Shown here piece by piece: positions 26,851-35,311 of a DNA stretch of 64,000 bases. Position numbers and translations under genes: made by a program. This DNA comes from JAXLXE01 sp046328115 (lineage in GTDB: Bacteria; Chloroflexota; UBA6077; JACCZL01), in contig JAXLXE010000001.1 of assembly GCA_046328115.1 (NCBI GenBank), forward strand, positions 2,232,001 to 2,296,000. The letters are read 5' to 3'. The first letter of the stretch is position 1, and every line of letters begins with the position of its first letter. Under the pieces are notes generated by a model that saw nothing but the letters and a program-made list of their open reading frames with translations, did not search any database and was not told the origin of the DNA.

Positions 26851-29031
26851 GTGCCGTTACGAATGGCGCCGGCGGCGCGCAGCGCAGCAGTGCCGCTGCT
26901 GGCCGCCCTCCTCGGGCTTCTAGGGACGGCGCCCGCCTCCGCGGCGGTCTTCACGGTCAACGACTACCACGACGAGATCGACGCGGCGCCTGGCGACGGC
27001 CAGTGCCGCGCGGCGACAGGCACCTGCACGCTGCGCGCCGCCGTGATGGAGGCCAACGCGCTGTCAGGCCTCGATGTCATCGAGCTACCCGCGGGAACCT
27101 ACCGAATCACAAGGGACGGCCGAGGCGAAGACAATGCGCTGACCGGCGACCTGGACATCCGCGACGATGTCGCGATCACCGGCACGTCTCAGCTTCCCAC
27201 CACGATCGATGGGGCGGGCATAGACCGCGTCTTCGATGTCCTGGCCGGGCCCACCTCGGTCTTCTTCGGGACCATGACCATCACGGGCGGCGATCCCGGC
27301 CCCGCCACGGCGGGCGGTGGCATCAGAAGCACAGTTCCCATCGAGATGCAGCGTGTAGCCGTCGTTCACAGCGCGGCCGCGCGCGGCGGCGGCATCGCCG
27401 CGGGCGCCGGCGCGCTGCGGATCACCAACAGCACCGTGTCGTCAAATCGCGCGTCGGAGCGCGGTGGCGCCATCAGTTTCGAAGGCAGCGCGTGGGAGCT
27501 CACGCTCACCGGCGCGACCATCGCCCACAACACCTCGGGGTCTGGCGGCGCACTCGCCGACGTGAGCGGAACGTCGCACGTCCAATATCAGTGGACCAGC
27601 GCGCGCAGCATCGTCGCGCATAACTCCCCACTCGATTGCAGCTTCGGCCAGTACGGTAGCTTCACGGTCACCTCATTGCAGAGCCTCCAGGGCGATACCT
27701 CTTGCCCCGCCACCAGCCCGCCGGACGTGCGCGGACACATCGCCATGCAGCAGTTGCGGGACAACGGCGGGCCCACGCCCACCCACATGCCGGCGCCCGG
27801 AAGTCCCGCCATCCGGGGCGCCACGTTCCTGTGCGACAACTACGACCAGCGCGGCGCGCTGCGACCCCCCGTGTACGGGATCGCCGCATGTGACATCGGC
27901 GCGGCGGAGTCCGCCTACCTCATAGACACCACCGCGGACGGCGACGACGCGGACGCCGGTGATGGCATCTGCCGTACGGCGGTGGGCACCTGCACGCTGC
28001 GCGCCGCCATCAGCGAGTCCAGCGGGCAATTCGAGCGCGGTATCGTGCTCATCCCCCCGGGCGTATACACCCTGTCCGCCCCAGGGGCAGGGGAGGACGC
28101 CAACGCGACCGGCGATCTCGACCTTCGCGCAAACCTCGAGCTGGTGGGCCTTGGAGCGGTCACCATCCTCGGCGGGGGCATCGATCGCGTGATCCACGTG
28201 TTGCCCGGCGCGGATGTCTACGTACGCAACGTGACCATCCAGGGCGGCCATGCCGTCGCGCCAACGGACGACGGCGGCGGGATCTTCAACCAGGGCAATC
28301 TGACCCTCATGAACGTCACGCTCACCGGCAACGTGGCGGATGACAGCGGTGGCGCCATACGGAACAACCCCGGCGCTCGTCTCAGCGCCGCCAACGTGAC
28401 CATCTCGGGCAACCGGGCCGCCATCGGTGCCGCCATCTTCAACCGCTTCCAGGGCAGCACCGGCGCGCAAGCGGAGCTCCAGTTTGTCACCGTGACGGGC
28501 AACCAGCAGACCACCGGCCCCGGCATTGGCGCCCTGTACGCCGATAGCGGCGCCCCGATCTACGTGGGCAACAGTATCGTCGACAATCCCGCCATTCCGG
28601 CCTGCGGCGGCGACGTGCGCAACCGCGGCTCGAACGTGCAACGTGGCCAGCAGTGCCCATTCGGCGACGACTCGAGCGCGGGCGGCGTCGAACCACGCCT
28701 TGGTCCGCTGGTCTGGAACGGCGGCTACACCCAGACCCACGCCCTGCTCGCCGGTAGCCCGGCCGCTGATCGCAGCTCCTCGCTCCCAGCCACCGGCGAG
28801 CCGCTCGCCTGCTCCATGTTCGACCAGCGTGGCCTCCCCCGTCTGGTCGATGGATACGGGCCCTTCGGCGCGCTCTGTGACGCCGGCGCCTTTGAACAGC
28901 AGGCGCCGCCCTTGCCTCCCCCGGCGCGTGTCGCACCCATTCCGGGCACCTCCCCCACCGCCCCGCCGCCCACCCACCGCACCCGATCCTCCCCTGCCGG
29001 GCGACCAGCCCCGGCGCCGTCGCGACGCTGA
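26851..29031 (+). CDS. Secreted protein with two CSLREA domains and beta-helix repeats
   Basis: A 726-residue exported protein starting at GTG 26851, eight nt after GGGAGG, with a signal peptide ending TAPASAA. It holds two copies of a module, each opening with a CSLREA-type block (CRAATGTCTLRAAVMEANAL; CRTAVGTCTLRAAISES), running through parallel beta-helix rungs rich in GNxA and NxxV, and closing with LxxNGGPTPTH / WNGGYTQTH-type segments. The end is a Pro-rich tail. It is the intact relative of the frameshifted gene at 3954. Surface or extracellular location is inferred; no enzymatic residues are visible. Confidence 0.82.
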   Translation: MPLRMAPAARSAAVPLLAALLGLLGTAPASAAVFTVNDYHDEIDAAPGDGQCRAATGTCTLRAAVMEANALSGLDVIELPAGTYRITRDGRGEDNALTGDLDIRDDVAITGTSQLPTTIDGAGIDRVFDVLAGPTSVFFGTMTITGGDPGPATAGGGIRSTVPIEMQRVAVVHSAAARGGGIAAGAGALRITNSTVSSNRASERGGAISFEGSAWELTLTGATIAHNTSGSGGALADVSGTSHVQYQWTSARSIVAHNSPLDCSFGQYGSFTVTSLQSLQGDTSCPATSPPDVRGHIAMQQLRDNGGPTPTHMPAPGSPAIRGATFLCDNYDQRGALRPPVYGIAACDIGAAESAYLIDTTADGDDADAGDGICRTAVGTCTLRAAISESSGQFERGIVLIPPGVYTLSAPGAGEDANATGDLDLRANLELVGLGAVTILGGGIDRVIHVLPGADVYVRNVTIQGGHAVAPTDDGGGIFNQGNLTLMNVTLTGNVADDSGGAIRNNPGARLSAANVTISGNRAAIGAAIFNRFQGSTGAQAELQFVTVTGNQQTTGPGIGALYADSGAPIYVGNSIVDNPAIPACGGDVRNRGSNVQRGQQCPFGDDSSAGGVEPRLGPLVWNGGYTQTHALLAGSPAADRSSSLPATGEPLACSMFDQRGLPRLVDGYGPFGALCDAGAFEQQAPPLPPPARVAPIPGTSPTAPPPTHRTRSSPAGRPAPAPSRR

Positions 29032-29058
29032 ATCGCGCCAGGGGCCATACTCTAGGTC

Positions 29059-29080
29059 CGGCGCCGCGCCCGCGGCGCCG
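29059..29080 (+). terminator. GC-rich hairpin after the CSLREA gene
   Basis: CGGCGCCGCG and CGCGGCGCCG form a perfect 10-bp stem with a CC loop, 28 bp after the stop codon and just before the next ribosome site. No U-run follows, so it is a likely but not typical terminator. Confidence 0.5.
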
Positions 29081-29091
29081 ATCCTGGAGGG

Positions 29092-29961
29092 GTGGCGGCT
29101 TTGGTCAAGATCGGCATTGGCGTACCAACAACCATCGAGGGCGTCTCCGGCGACCTCCTCATCGAGTGGGCCAGGCGCGCGGATGCCAGCGGCTTCAGCA
29201 GCCTCAGCTTCATTGACCGCATCGCCTACTCCAACTACGAGGTGATGACCACGCTCGGCGCGGTGGCAGCCGTAACCAAACGGGTGCGCCTCTTCCCCGC
29301 CGTGATCCTGGGCACCACCAGGAGCAGCGGGCTCCTCGCCAAGCAGGCCACCACCGTAGACCGCCTCTCCAACGGCCGCCTCACCCTGGGGCTCGGCATC
29401 GGCGCGCGGGAGAGCGACTACGAGGCCACCGAGCTGGGTTACCACGATCGCGGGCAACGGTTCGACGCCCAGCTTGCCACGCTACGCCGCCTCTGGCGCG
29501 GCGAGCCGTTCTCCGCAACGGTCGATCCCATCGGCCCGCCACCCGTCCAGGAGGGCGGCCCGGAGTTGATGATCGGCGCCTTCACCCCCACCGCCCTCAA
29601 GCGGGTCGGCCTGTACGGGGATGGCTACATCGGCGTGCGCACGCCGGCAGACATGGAAGTCTGCTTCCGCCACGTCATGGACGGCTGGCGCGAGGCCGGG
29701 CGAGCTGGTGCTCCCCGCTTCGTGGCACTGAACGCGTTTGCCCTGGGTCCAGACGCCGAGGCGCGCGGCCAGGTCTCCGTTCGGGCGTACTACGGCTACT
29801 GGAAGGACCGCGTGGACTTCATCGCCCGGAGCACGCTGACCACGGCCGCCGCGATACGCGATTTCGTCTCCGCGTGCGCCAGCCTCGGCGTGGACGAGGT
29901 GCTGCTCAATCCCACCATTCCAGAGCTCGACCAGATCGATCGCCTGCGCGAGATCGTCTGA
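29092..29961 (+). CDS. LLM-class (F420/FMN) flavin-dependent oxidoreductase
   Basis: A 289-residue luciferase-like TIM-barrel monooxygenase/oxidoreductase (KIGIGVPTTIEG, LGTTRSSGLLAKQATTVDRL, LTLGLGIGARESDYEA). In this family the cofactor may be FMN or F420; the sequence alone does not settle which. The annotated GTG lies directly against GGAGGG; TTG 29101, nine nt after it, may be the true start. A methyltransferase and a SnoaL-like gene follow on the same strand, the sort of trio seen in small-molecule tailoring, but no pathway can be named. Confidence 0.86.
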   Translation: MAALVKIGIGVPTTIEGVSGDLLIEWARRADASGFSSLSFIDRIAYSNYEVMTTLGAVAAVTKRVRLFPAVILGTTRSSGLLAKQATTVDRLSNGRLTLGLGIGARESDYEATELGYHDRGQRFDAQLATLRRLWRGEPFSATVDPIGPPPVQEGGPELMIGAFTPTALKRVGLYGDGYIGVRTPADMEVCFRHVMDGWREAGRAGAPRFVALNAFALGPDAEARGQVSVRAYYGYWKDRVDFIARSTLTTAAAIRDFVSACASLGVDEVLLNPTIPELDQIDRLREIV

Positions 29962-30095
29962 CCCACGGGCATGAATCCGCCTGGAGCCGCCGGCGCGTAT
30001 TCGTGGAAAGGAGGCACCGAATCAAACCGTAATCACACGGCGATCCACGTCGAGGGAGCGTGGACTGCGTCAACGTCAGCATTGGGGTGGTAATC

Positions 30096-31163
30096 ATGGC
30101 AGTGACCGAGTCCATCGATCAGGGCAAGCTCGAGCAGTTCGTTGGTAACGCCATCGGCGAGCTTGGTGCCATCGCCAGCGGGGCGATGGTCTACATCGGC
30201 GATCGTCTGGGCCTCTACCGCGCTCTGGGCGAAACCGGCCCGAGTACGGCGGCGGAGCTCGCCGACCAGACCGGCCTCGCGCTTCCGTACCTGAAGGCGT
30301 GGCTCCAGAATCAGGGTGCGTCCGGATTCATCCGCTACGACGCGGCGACAGAGCGATTCTCCCTCTCGCCAGAGCAGCGCATCGCATTGACCGATGAGGA
30401 CAGCCCGTTCTTCATCGCGGGCGCCTTCCAGCTCTTCTTCTCGGCGATGGGCGCCGTTAACCGGATCTCAGACAACTTCCGGACCGGCCAGGGGATGGCC
30501 TGGGGGGAGCATGACCCAGGGCTGTTCGCCGGAACGGAGCGATTCTTCAAGCCGGGTTACGTGGGCAATCTGGTCGGGAGCTGGATCCCCGCGCTAGACG
30601 GTGTAAGCGAAAAGCTCAGCAGTGGCGCCACCGTAGCGGACGTGGGCTGTGGACACGGCGTGACCACCACACTGATGGCCCGTGCGTTTCCCGCCTCGCG
30701 ATTCCTGGGCTCAGACTCCCACGCGCCGTCCATCGAACGGGCCCGGCGCCTCGCCAACGAGGATGGCCTGGCGGGCCGGACCGAGTTCGTCGTTGCCCAC
30801 GCGCACGAAGCGCCGGGCGAGGGATATGCGTTCGTGACGATGTTCGACTGCCTGCACGACATGTCGAATCCCGTCGGAGCCTTGCGTCGCGCGTACGAGA
30901 TGCTTTCCGACGACGGGACGCTGATGCTCGTGGAGCCCATGGCCGGCGAGCGCGTAGAGGACAACTTCACTCCGGTGGGCCGCCTCGCCTCCGCCGCGTC
31001 GGCGATGGTGTGCACCCCCAACGCGCTGGCGGGCGGAGGCGAGCCGCTGGGAACGCTAGTGCCTGAGAGTCGGCTCCGCCAGCTTCTCACCCAGGCCGGC
31101 TTTGGCCGCGTGCGCCGCGCCGCCGAGACCCCGGTCAACCGGGTCTACGAAGCGCGCAAGTAA
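30096..31163 (+). CDS. Class I SAM-dependent methyltransferase with winged-helix N-terminus
   Basis: A 355-residue protein. Residues ~15-110 form an Rv2258c-like winged-helix dimerisation domain (GDRLGLYRALGETGPSTAAE), followed by a Rossmann methyltransferase with motif I VADVGCGHGVTT and the post-motif Asp in FLGSDSH. MFDCLHDMSNP corresponds to motif IV. Small-molecule substrate likely. ATG 30096 follows GGGGTGG; an upstream in-frame start at 30060 is weaker. The SnoaL-like gene begins 18 bp downstream. Confidence 0.88.
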   Translation: MAVTESIDQGKLEQFVGNAIGELGAIASGAMVYIGDRLGLYRALGETGPSTAAELADQTGLALPYLKAWLQNQGASGFIRYDAATERFSLSPEQRIALTDEDSPFFIAGAFQLFFSAMGAVNRISDNFRTGQGMAWGEHDPGLFAGTERFFKPGYVGNLVGSWIPALDGVSEKLSSGATVADVGCGHGVTTTLMARAFPASRFLGSDSHAPSIERARRLANEDGLAGRTEFVVAHAHEAPGEGYAFVTMFDCLHDMSNPVGALRRAYEMLSDDGTLMLVEPMAGERVEDNFTPVGRLASAASAMVCTPNALAGGGEPLGTLVPESRLRQLLTQAGFGRVRRAAETPVNRVYEARK

Positions 31164-31181
31164 GTAACAGGAGAGGACCGC

Positions 31182-31562
31182 ATGACCGTAAGCGCCACCA
31201 GCACCACCGAGCAGACGTTGGCCGCCATCGAGCGGTTCAACACCGCGTTTAACTCCCACGACGTGGACGCCATCATGGCATGCATGACGGACGACTGCGT
31301 CTTCGAGGACACCTCGCCCCCGGATGGCGGCCGACGGGTCGGTCAGGCGGCTGTGCGCGAGGCCTGGGAAGGCCTGTTCAAGGGCTCGCCCAGCGCCTAC
31401 TTCGTAGCGGAGGAGACCGTGGCCGTGGATGACCGATGCGTGGTCTGCTGGCGCTACGAGTGGAAAAACGCTGATGGCACCACCGGCCACATCCGCGGCA
31501 TCGATCTGTTCCGGGTGCGCGATGGCAAGGTGGCTGAGAAGCTAGCCTACGTCAAGGGATAG
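31182..31562 (+). CDS. SnoaL-like / NTF2-fold protein
   Basis: A 126-residue cone-shaped alpha+beta barrel protein of the SnoaL/NTF2-like group (FNTAFNSHDVDAIMACMTDD, FEGTSP-like FEDTSPPDGG, IDLFRVRDGKVAEKLAYVKG). Members bind or isomerise small hydrophobic molecules, and many are accessory. AGGAG precedes the ATG. It is the last gene of the methyltransferase transcript and ends at a strong hairpin. Confidence 0.85.
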   Translation: MTVSATSTTEQTLAAIERFNTAFNSHDVDAIMACMTDDCVFEDTSPPDGGRRVGQAAVREAWEGLFKGSPSAYFVAEETVAVDDRCVVCWRYEWKNADGTTGHIRGIDLFRVRDGKVAEKLAYVKG

Positions 31563-31591
31563 CAAACCCGCGCTCCGCTCGGGCTAACCGT

Positions 31592-31630
31592 GGGCCGCGG
31601 CCGGTCGTGGCTACGACCGCGCCGCGGCCC
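31592..31630. terminator. Bidirectional terminator hairpin
   Basis: A long inverted repeat: a 10-bp outer stem (GGGCCGCGGC/GCCGCGGCCC) and a 7-bp inner stem (CGGTCGT/ACGACCG), with a one-base bulge and a GGCT loop. It lies between convergent genes, and the stop codon of the minus-strand YaiI-like gene (31611-31613) falls inside its loop. Confidence 0.75.
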
Positions 31631-32069
31631 GCAGCAGCCGATTGACCACCTCGTCCAGCTTGCCGGCAAACAGACCCCGATCGCGAGGACCCAGCGGCGG
31701 TGGACCACCGGTGTAGCTTCCGTTGCCACGCAAGAACTGGGCCACCTCGCGCGAGGCCAGCAGCCCGCCCAGCGCGTCGGCGGTGAACTCCTTACCCCGA
31801 AAATCGATGCACGCCGCGCCGCGATCGACCACCCGGCCGGCGAGCAGAATGTCCGCCGTGGTCACGATATCGCCGGCGCCGGCCTCGCCCGCGATCCAGT
31901 CGTCCACGGCCTCGAACCCGCCCGGTACATGGACAAAGCTCACCCCAGCCTGTTCCGGGACGCGCAATCTGCTGTTGGCAACCACCAGCACGGGCAGCCC
32001 GTACCTCGCGGCGACCCGGTAGATCTGCTCTTTCACCGGGCAGGCATCCGCGTCCACGTAGATCGTCAT
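31611..32069 (-). CDS. YaiI/YqxD family (DUF188) protein
   Basis: A 152-residue protein that begins with the family signature MTIYVDADACPVKEQIYR and contains DIVTTADILLAGRVVDRG, KEFTAD and a Gly-rich GPPPLGPRDRGLF. The fold is PIN-like with conserved Asp residues, which suggests an RNA or DNA nuclease, but activity has not been assigned in the family as far as I know. ATG 32069 begins the conserved block. Its last codons lie inside a terminator hairpin. Confidence 0.88.
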   Translation of the reverse strand: MTIYVDADACPVKEQIYRVAARYGLPVLVVANSRLRVPEQAGVSFVHVPGGFEAVDDWIAGEAGAGDIVTTADILLAGRVVDRGAACIDFRGKEFTADALGGLLASREVAQFLRGNGSYTGGPPPLGPRDRGLFAGKLDEVVNRLLRAAARS

Positions 32070-32089
32070 GCCAGCACGCAAACGCCTGA

Positions 32090-32118
32090 GGCTCCCCGCG
32101 ATGCGCTCGCGGGGAGCC
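32090..32118 (-). terminator. Terminator hairpin after the gamma-glutamyltransferase gene
   Basis: GGCTCCCCGCGA and TCGCGGGGAGCC form a perfect 12-bp stem around TGCGC, 7 bp past the ggt stop codon, separating ggt from the YaiI-like gene on the same strand. Confidence 0.7.
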
Positions 32119-32124
32119 CGCTGG

Positions 32125-33759
32125 CTAGTACGCCAGCGCCCAGCCGTCTCGCCTCGGGTCTGAGCCACCCATCAGCATGCCCGTGGATGGATCGCGGCGG
32201 ATGATCTCGATTGAGCACGGCCCGTCCAGATCCGCCACCGTCACCACCGGGTGACCGCGGCCGGCCAGATCCCTCCGGATCTCCTCCGGGAACCGCGCCT
32301 CCAAGTTCAGCGCGTCTGGCGCGTCGTGCGGATAGTTGGCCTCCTGGCCGGGGTACGTGCTGTTCCAGCGCGGCATCTCCGCCGCCTGCTGGGCATCGTA
32401 ATCCAGATCGATCATGCTGGTCAGCACCTGCAGGTTGATCTGAACCTGGTTGTCGCCGCCCGGCGTGCCGTAGACGCACCACAGCTCGCCATCCTTGAAC
32501 ACCATGGGCGTATTCATCGTGTGGCGGACCCGTTTACCCGGCTGCATCCGATTCGGATGCCCGTGCTCCAAATGCCATGGCGTCATGCGATTGTTCAGCA
32601 GAATGCCGGTGTCGCCCGCCGTGACGTAGGAGCCAAACGAGCCGTTGATGCTCTGGATGGCGGAGATGGCGTTGCCCTCGCCGTCCACCACGCAGAAGTA
32701 CGTGGTCTCGCTGCCACCCGCCACGGGAACCGGGTGGCGGGTGGGCAGTGCCGCGCGGGGATCGATCTCGCGCGCCAGCCCGGCCGCGTGCTCCTTTGAC
32801 AGCAGCCGCTCCAGCGGAACCTCGCCAAACCGCGGATCCGTCGCGTAGCGCTCGCGATCGGCGAACGCCAGCTTCTTCGCCTCAACCAGCAGGTGCACGT
32901 AGTCCGCCGAGGGCACCGCCGCCAGCGACCCGGCCGCGCCGCGCAGGTCGAAGTTTTCCACGATGTTGAGCTCTTCCTGAAGCACCCAGCCCATGGAGTT
33001 GGGCGGCGCCTGCCGCACCACGTACCCGCGATAGGTCGTCTCCAGCGGCCGCTGCTCCTCCGGGAAACACTCCGCCAGATCCTCAAGCGTCACGATGGAG
33101 CCCACCTCAGCCAGCCCGCGCGCAAACCGCTGGGCAATCTCGCCGCGGTAGAAGCTCTCCGCGCCGCCCGCCGCCAGCATCTCAAGGGTCTTGGCCAGGT
33201 CCTTCTGAACCACCGGAGCCCCAAGCTCGGGCACCTCGCCATCGTGCAAGAATGCGCGCCTGCTGTGCGGGTCGCTGCCCAGTCCCTCTCGCTTCTCGAA
33301 GGCAAAGTGGCGGTAGGACCTGGTGGCCCCGAACCCCTCGCGCGCGTAGTAGATCGCGCTGTCCAGCAGGCTGGCCCACTTGAGCCGGCCAAACCGGCGA
33401 TGCATGGCGTCCCACGAGCCCACGGACCCACAGGTGGAGAAGGACAGCGGCCCGTCGGCGGGAACACCCGCCGCGTACCGCTCCGGCGTGGCCGCTCGCG
33501 GCGCCGCGCCCGTCCCATTGAACACCACCGTCTCGCCCGTGGCATGCCAGTACACGTTCAGGAAGCCGTCACCGCCCAGGCCAGACATCATGGGCTCCAC
33601 CACGCTGAGCGTGGTCGCCACCGCCACGGCCGCGTCCGCCGCGTTGCCCCCGGCCTGGAGGGCCAGCAGACCTGCCTGTGTGGCCAGCGGGTGATTCGAG
33701 GCAACGGCGCCGCGACGGCCCATGGCCATCGGCCGGTAGGATCTGGGTCCCTGGTACAC
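32125..33759 (-). CDS. Gamma-glutamyltransferase family protein
   Basis: A 544-residue Ntn hydrolase. The family precursor cuts itself before a Thr; here that Thr lies in GGSETTYFCVVDGEGNAIS, followed by GSFGS and the GTPGGDNQ segment. N-terminal blocks ASNHPLATQAGL, GGNAADAAVA and MSGLGGDGF are typical. No signal peptide is seen, so it is probably cytoplasmic and may act on gamma-glutamyl compounds other than glutathione. GTG 33759 has GGGAG eight nt upstream and is chosen over a longer reading from 33834. Confidence 0.88.
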   Translation of the reverse strand: MYQGPRSYRPMAMGRRGAVASNHPLATQAGLLALQAGGNAADAAVAVATTLSVVEPMMSGLGGDGFLNVYWHATGETVVFNGTGAAPRAATPERYAAGVPADGPLSFSTCGSVGSWDAMHRRFGRLKWASLLDSAIYYAREGFGATRSYRHFAFEKREGLGSDPHSRRAFLHDGEVPELGAPVVQKDLAKTLEMLAAGGAESFYRGEIAQRFARGLAEVGSIVTLEDLAECFPEEQRPLETTYRGYVVRQAPPNSMGWVLQEELNIVENFDLRGAAGSLAAVPSADYVHLLVEAKKLAFADRERYATDPRFGEVPLERLLSKEHAAGLAREIDPRAALPTRHPVPVAGGSETTYFCVVDGEGNAISAIQSINGSFGSYVTAGDTGILLNNRMTPWHLEHGHPNRMQPGKRVRHTMNTPMVFKDGELWCVYGTPGGDNQVQINLQVLTSMIDLDYDAQQAAEMPRWNSTYPGQEANYPHDAPDALNLEARFPEEIRRDLAGRGHPVVTVADLDGPCSIEIIRRDPSTGMLMGGSDPRRDGWALAY

Positions 33760-33909
33760 GTTGGCTGCTCCCGTGTGATCTGACTCGCGGGCACACCCGC
33801 TGGCAAAGCATAGCGAATGGGGCGGACCCTGCAACCGGCGGCGCAGCGCGCGTGTTACACCTGCGCACCCTAGATCCCGCCGTCAGCCTACGCGCAATCC
33901 CGGAGAAAC

Positions 33910-34482
33910 GTGGAAGACCAGACCCTCATCTGCGCGCTCCTCGCAGATCGCTACGAAGGCTTCGAGCACCTCGCCCGTGCCTATCAGCATCGACTCTACG
34001 CCCTGTCACTCCGCGCCACGGGCCGGGCTGAGCACGCGCAGGACGTCGTACAGGACACCCTGCTCCGCGCCTACCGCGCGCTCAGTGTCTACGATGACGA
34101 GCGCATCCGCACCCTGGCCCCACGGCCGTGGCTCTTCCAGATCGCCATGAACGTCATCAGAAACCGCGCCCGGGGTGCCCGCCCCACCCTGTCGCTGGAC
34201 GAGAGCCGCGCGGAGGGCCTCGATCCCGCGGATGACGCGCCAGACCCCGCGGCGCGCGCCGTGACCACGGACACGTCCCGAACCCTGGCAACCCTGGTCA
34301 GCACCCTGCCACGCCCCCAGCGCGAGAGCATCCTGCTCCGCTACGTTGCCGACCTGCCATACCAGGACGCGGCGGCCGCGCTCGGGCTGCCCGTGGGCAC
34401 CGTCAAGTCCCACGTGCACCGGGGACTCCGCACCCTCCGCGCTCGCCTCGCGGAACAATCGGAGATGGGAGTAACCGCATGA
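33910..34482 (+). CDS. ECF-family RNA polymerase sigma factor
   Basis: A 190-residue sigma-70 factor with region 2 (LARAYQHRLYALSLRATG, AQDVVQDTLLRAYRAL for -10 recognition) and region 4 (LPYQDAAAALGLPVGTVKSH, a helix-turn-helix for -35 recognition), and no regions 1 or 3, as usual for ECF factors. The following methyltransferase starts inside its stop codon (ATGA overlap), so the pair is translationally coupled; no classical anti-sigma gene is present. Confidence 0.9.
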   Translation: MEDQTLICALLADRYEGFEHLARAYQHRLYALSLRATGRAEHAQDVVQDTLLRAYRALSVYDDERIRTLAPRPWLFQIAMNVIRNRARGARPTLSLDESRAEGLDPADDAPDPAARAVTTDTSRTLATLVSTLPRPQRESILLRYVADLPYQDAAAALGLPVGTVKSHVHRGLRTLRARLAEQSEMGVTA

Positions 34483-35249
34483 ACCAGCCAGCCACCACGC
34501 GTGATCTCGTCGCCGCGCTCCGCCACCTGGGTGCCGTCTCGGCTCCCGACGGACTCCTGGATGCCGCGCTCGGCCAGATCTGGTCAGGCGATTCCCTGGC
34601 CCCCGTCCAGACCACCATCGGCACGGTTTACGTCGCGTTCCACGCGGAGGGTGTCTTCGCGGTGGCACGGGGCCACTCACCGCAATCCGTCGCGCGGAGC
34701 CTCAGCGCCACGTACGGCCGCCTGATTCGGCCGGTAGACGCTGCGCCGGCCCACGTCGCCCAGGCGCTTGGCAACGGCGACGCGTCGTCGATCCAGGTGG
34801 ATCTGCGCGGCCGAACTCCGTTCGAACAGGCCGTGCTCCGCAAGGCGCGCGAGATCCCGCGCGGCGAGGTGCGGCCGTACAACTGGATCGCCCGCGAGAT
34901 CGGCCACCCGGCCGCCGTCCGAGCGGTTGGGACCGCCCTGCGCAAGAACCCGGTACCGCTGCTGGTCCCTTGCCACCGGGTGGTCCGCGGCGATACCACC
35001 ATGGGCAACTACGCCCTGGGCGCCGACCTCAAGCTCCAGATCCTGGAACGCGAGGGGGTCCCGGTGGCAGAGCTGCGAAACCTGGCCCACCGCGGCATCC
35101 GGTTCCTCGCCTCAGGCGCGGAAACCTTCTGCCTACCCACGTGCCAGCGAGCTCGCGCCGCTGGTCACATCGAGCTCCACAACAAGCGCGAGGCGCTGGC
35201 GCGTGGACTGCATCCCTGCCCACGCTGTCGGCCCGCCGTCGCCGTCTAG
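34479..35249 (+). CDS. Methylated-DNA-protein-cysteine methyltransferase with C-terminal Ada-type zinc domain
   Basis: A 256-residue fusion. The centre is an Ogt/AdaB alkyl-acceptor domain with the suicide Cys165 in LLVPCHRVVRGD. The C-terminus (~215-252) has Cys218, Cys222, Cys247 and Cys250 spaced C-x3-C-x24-C-x2-C with CPRCRP, closely matching the Ada N-terminal zinc domain (C-x3-C-x26-C-x2-C) that takes methyl groups from DNA phosphotriesters. In Ada that domain is N-terminal and joined to an AraC helix-turn-helix; here it sits at the other end and no AraC domain is present. Residues 1-40 may be a sigma-contacting segment. The gene starts within the ECF sigma stop. Confidence 0.87.
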   Translation: MNQPATTRDLVAALRHLGAVSAPDGLLDAALGQIWSGDSLAPVQTTIGTVYVAFHAEGVFAVARGHSPQSVARSLSATYGRLIRPVDAAPAHVAQALGNGDASSIQVDLRGRTPFEQAVLRKAREIPRGEVRPYNWIAREIGHPAAVRAVGTALRKNPVPLLVPCHRVVRGDTTMGNYALGADLKLQILEREGVPVAELRNLAHRGIRFLASGAETFCLPTCQRARAAGHIELHNKREALARGLHPCPRCRPAVAV

Positions 35250-35311
35250 CCCCTACCGTGAGCACCAGCCCGGGCGGCGGTATACTCGCCACGCGCGCGA
35301 TTCGCGCACCA

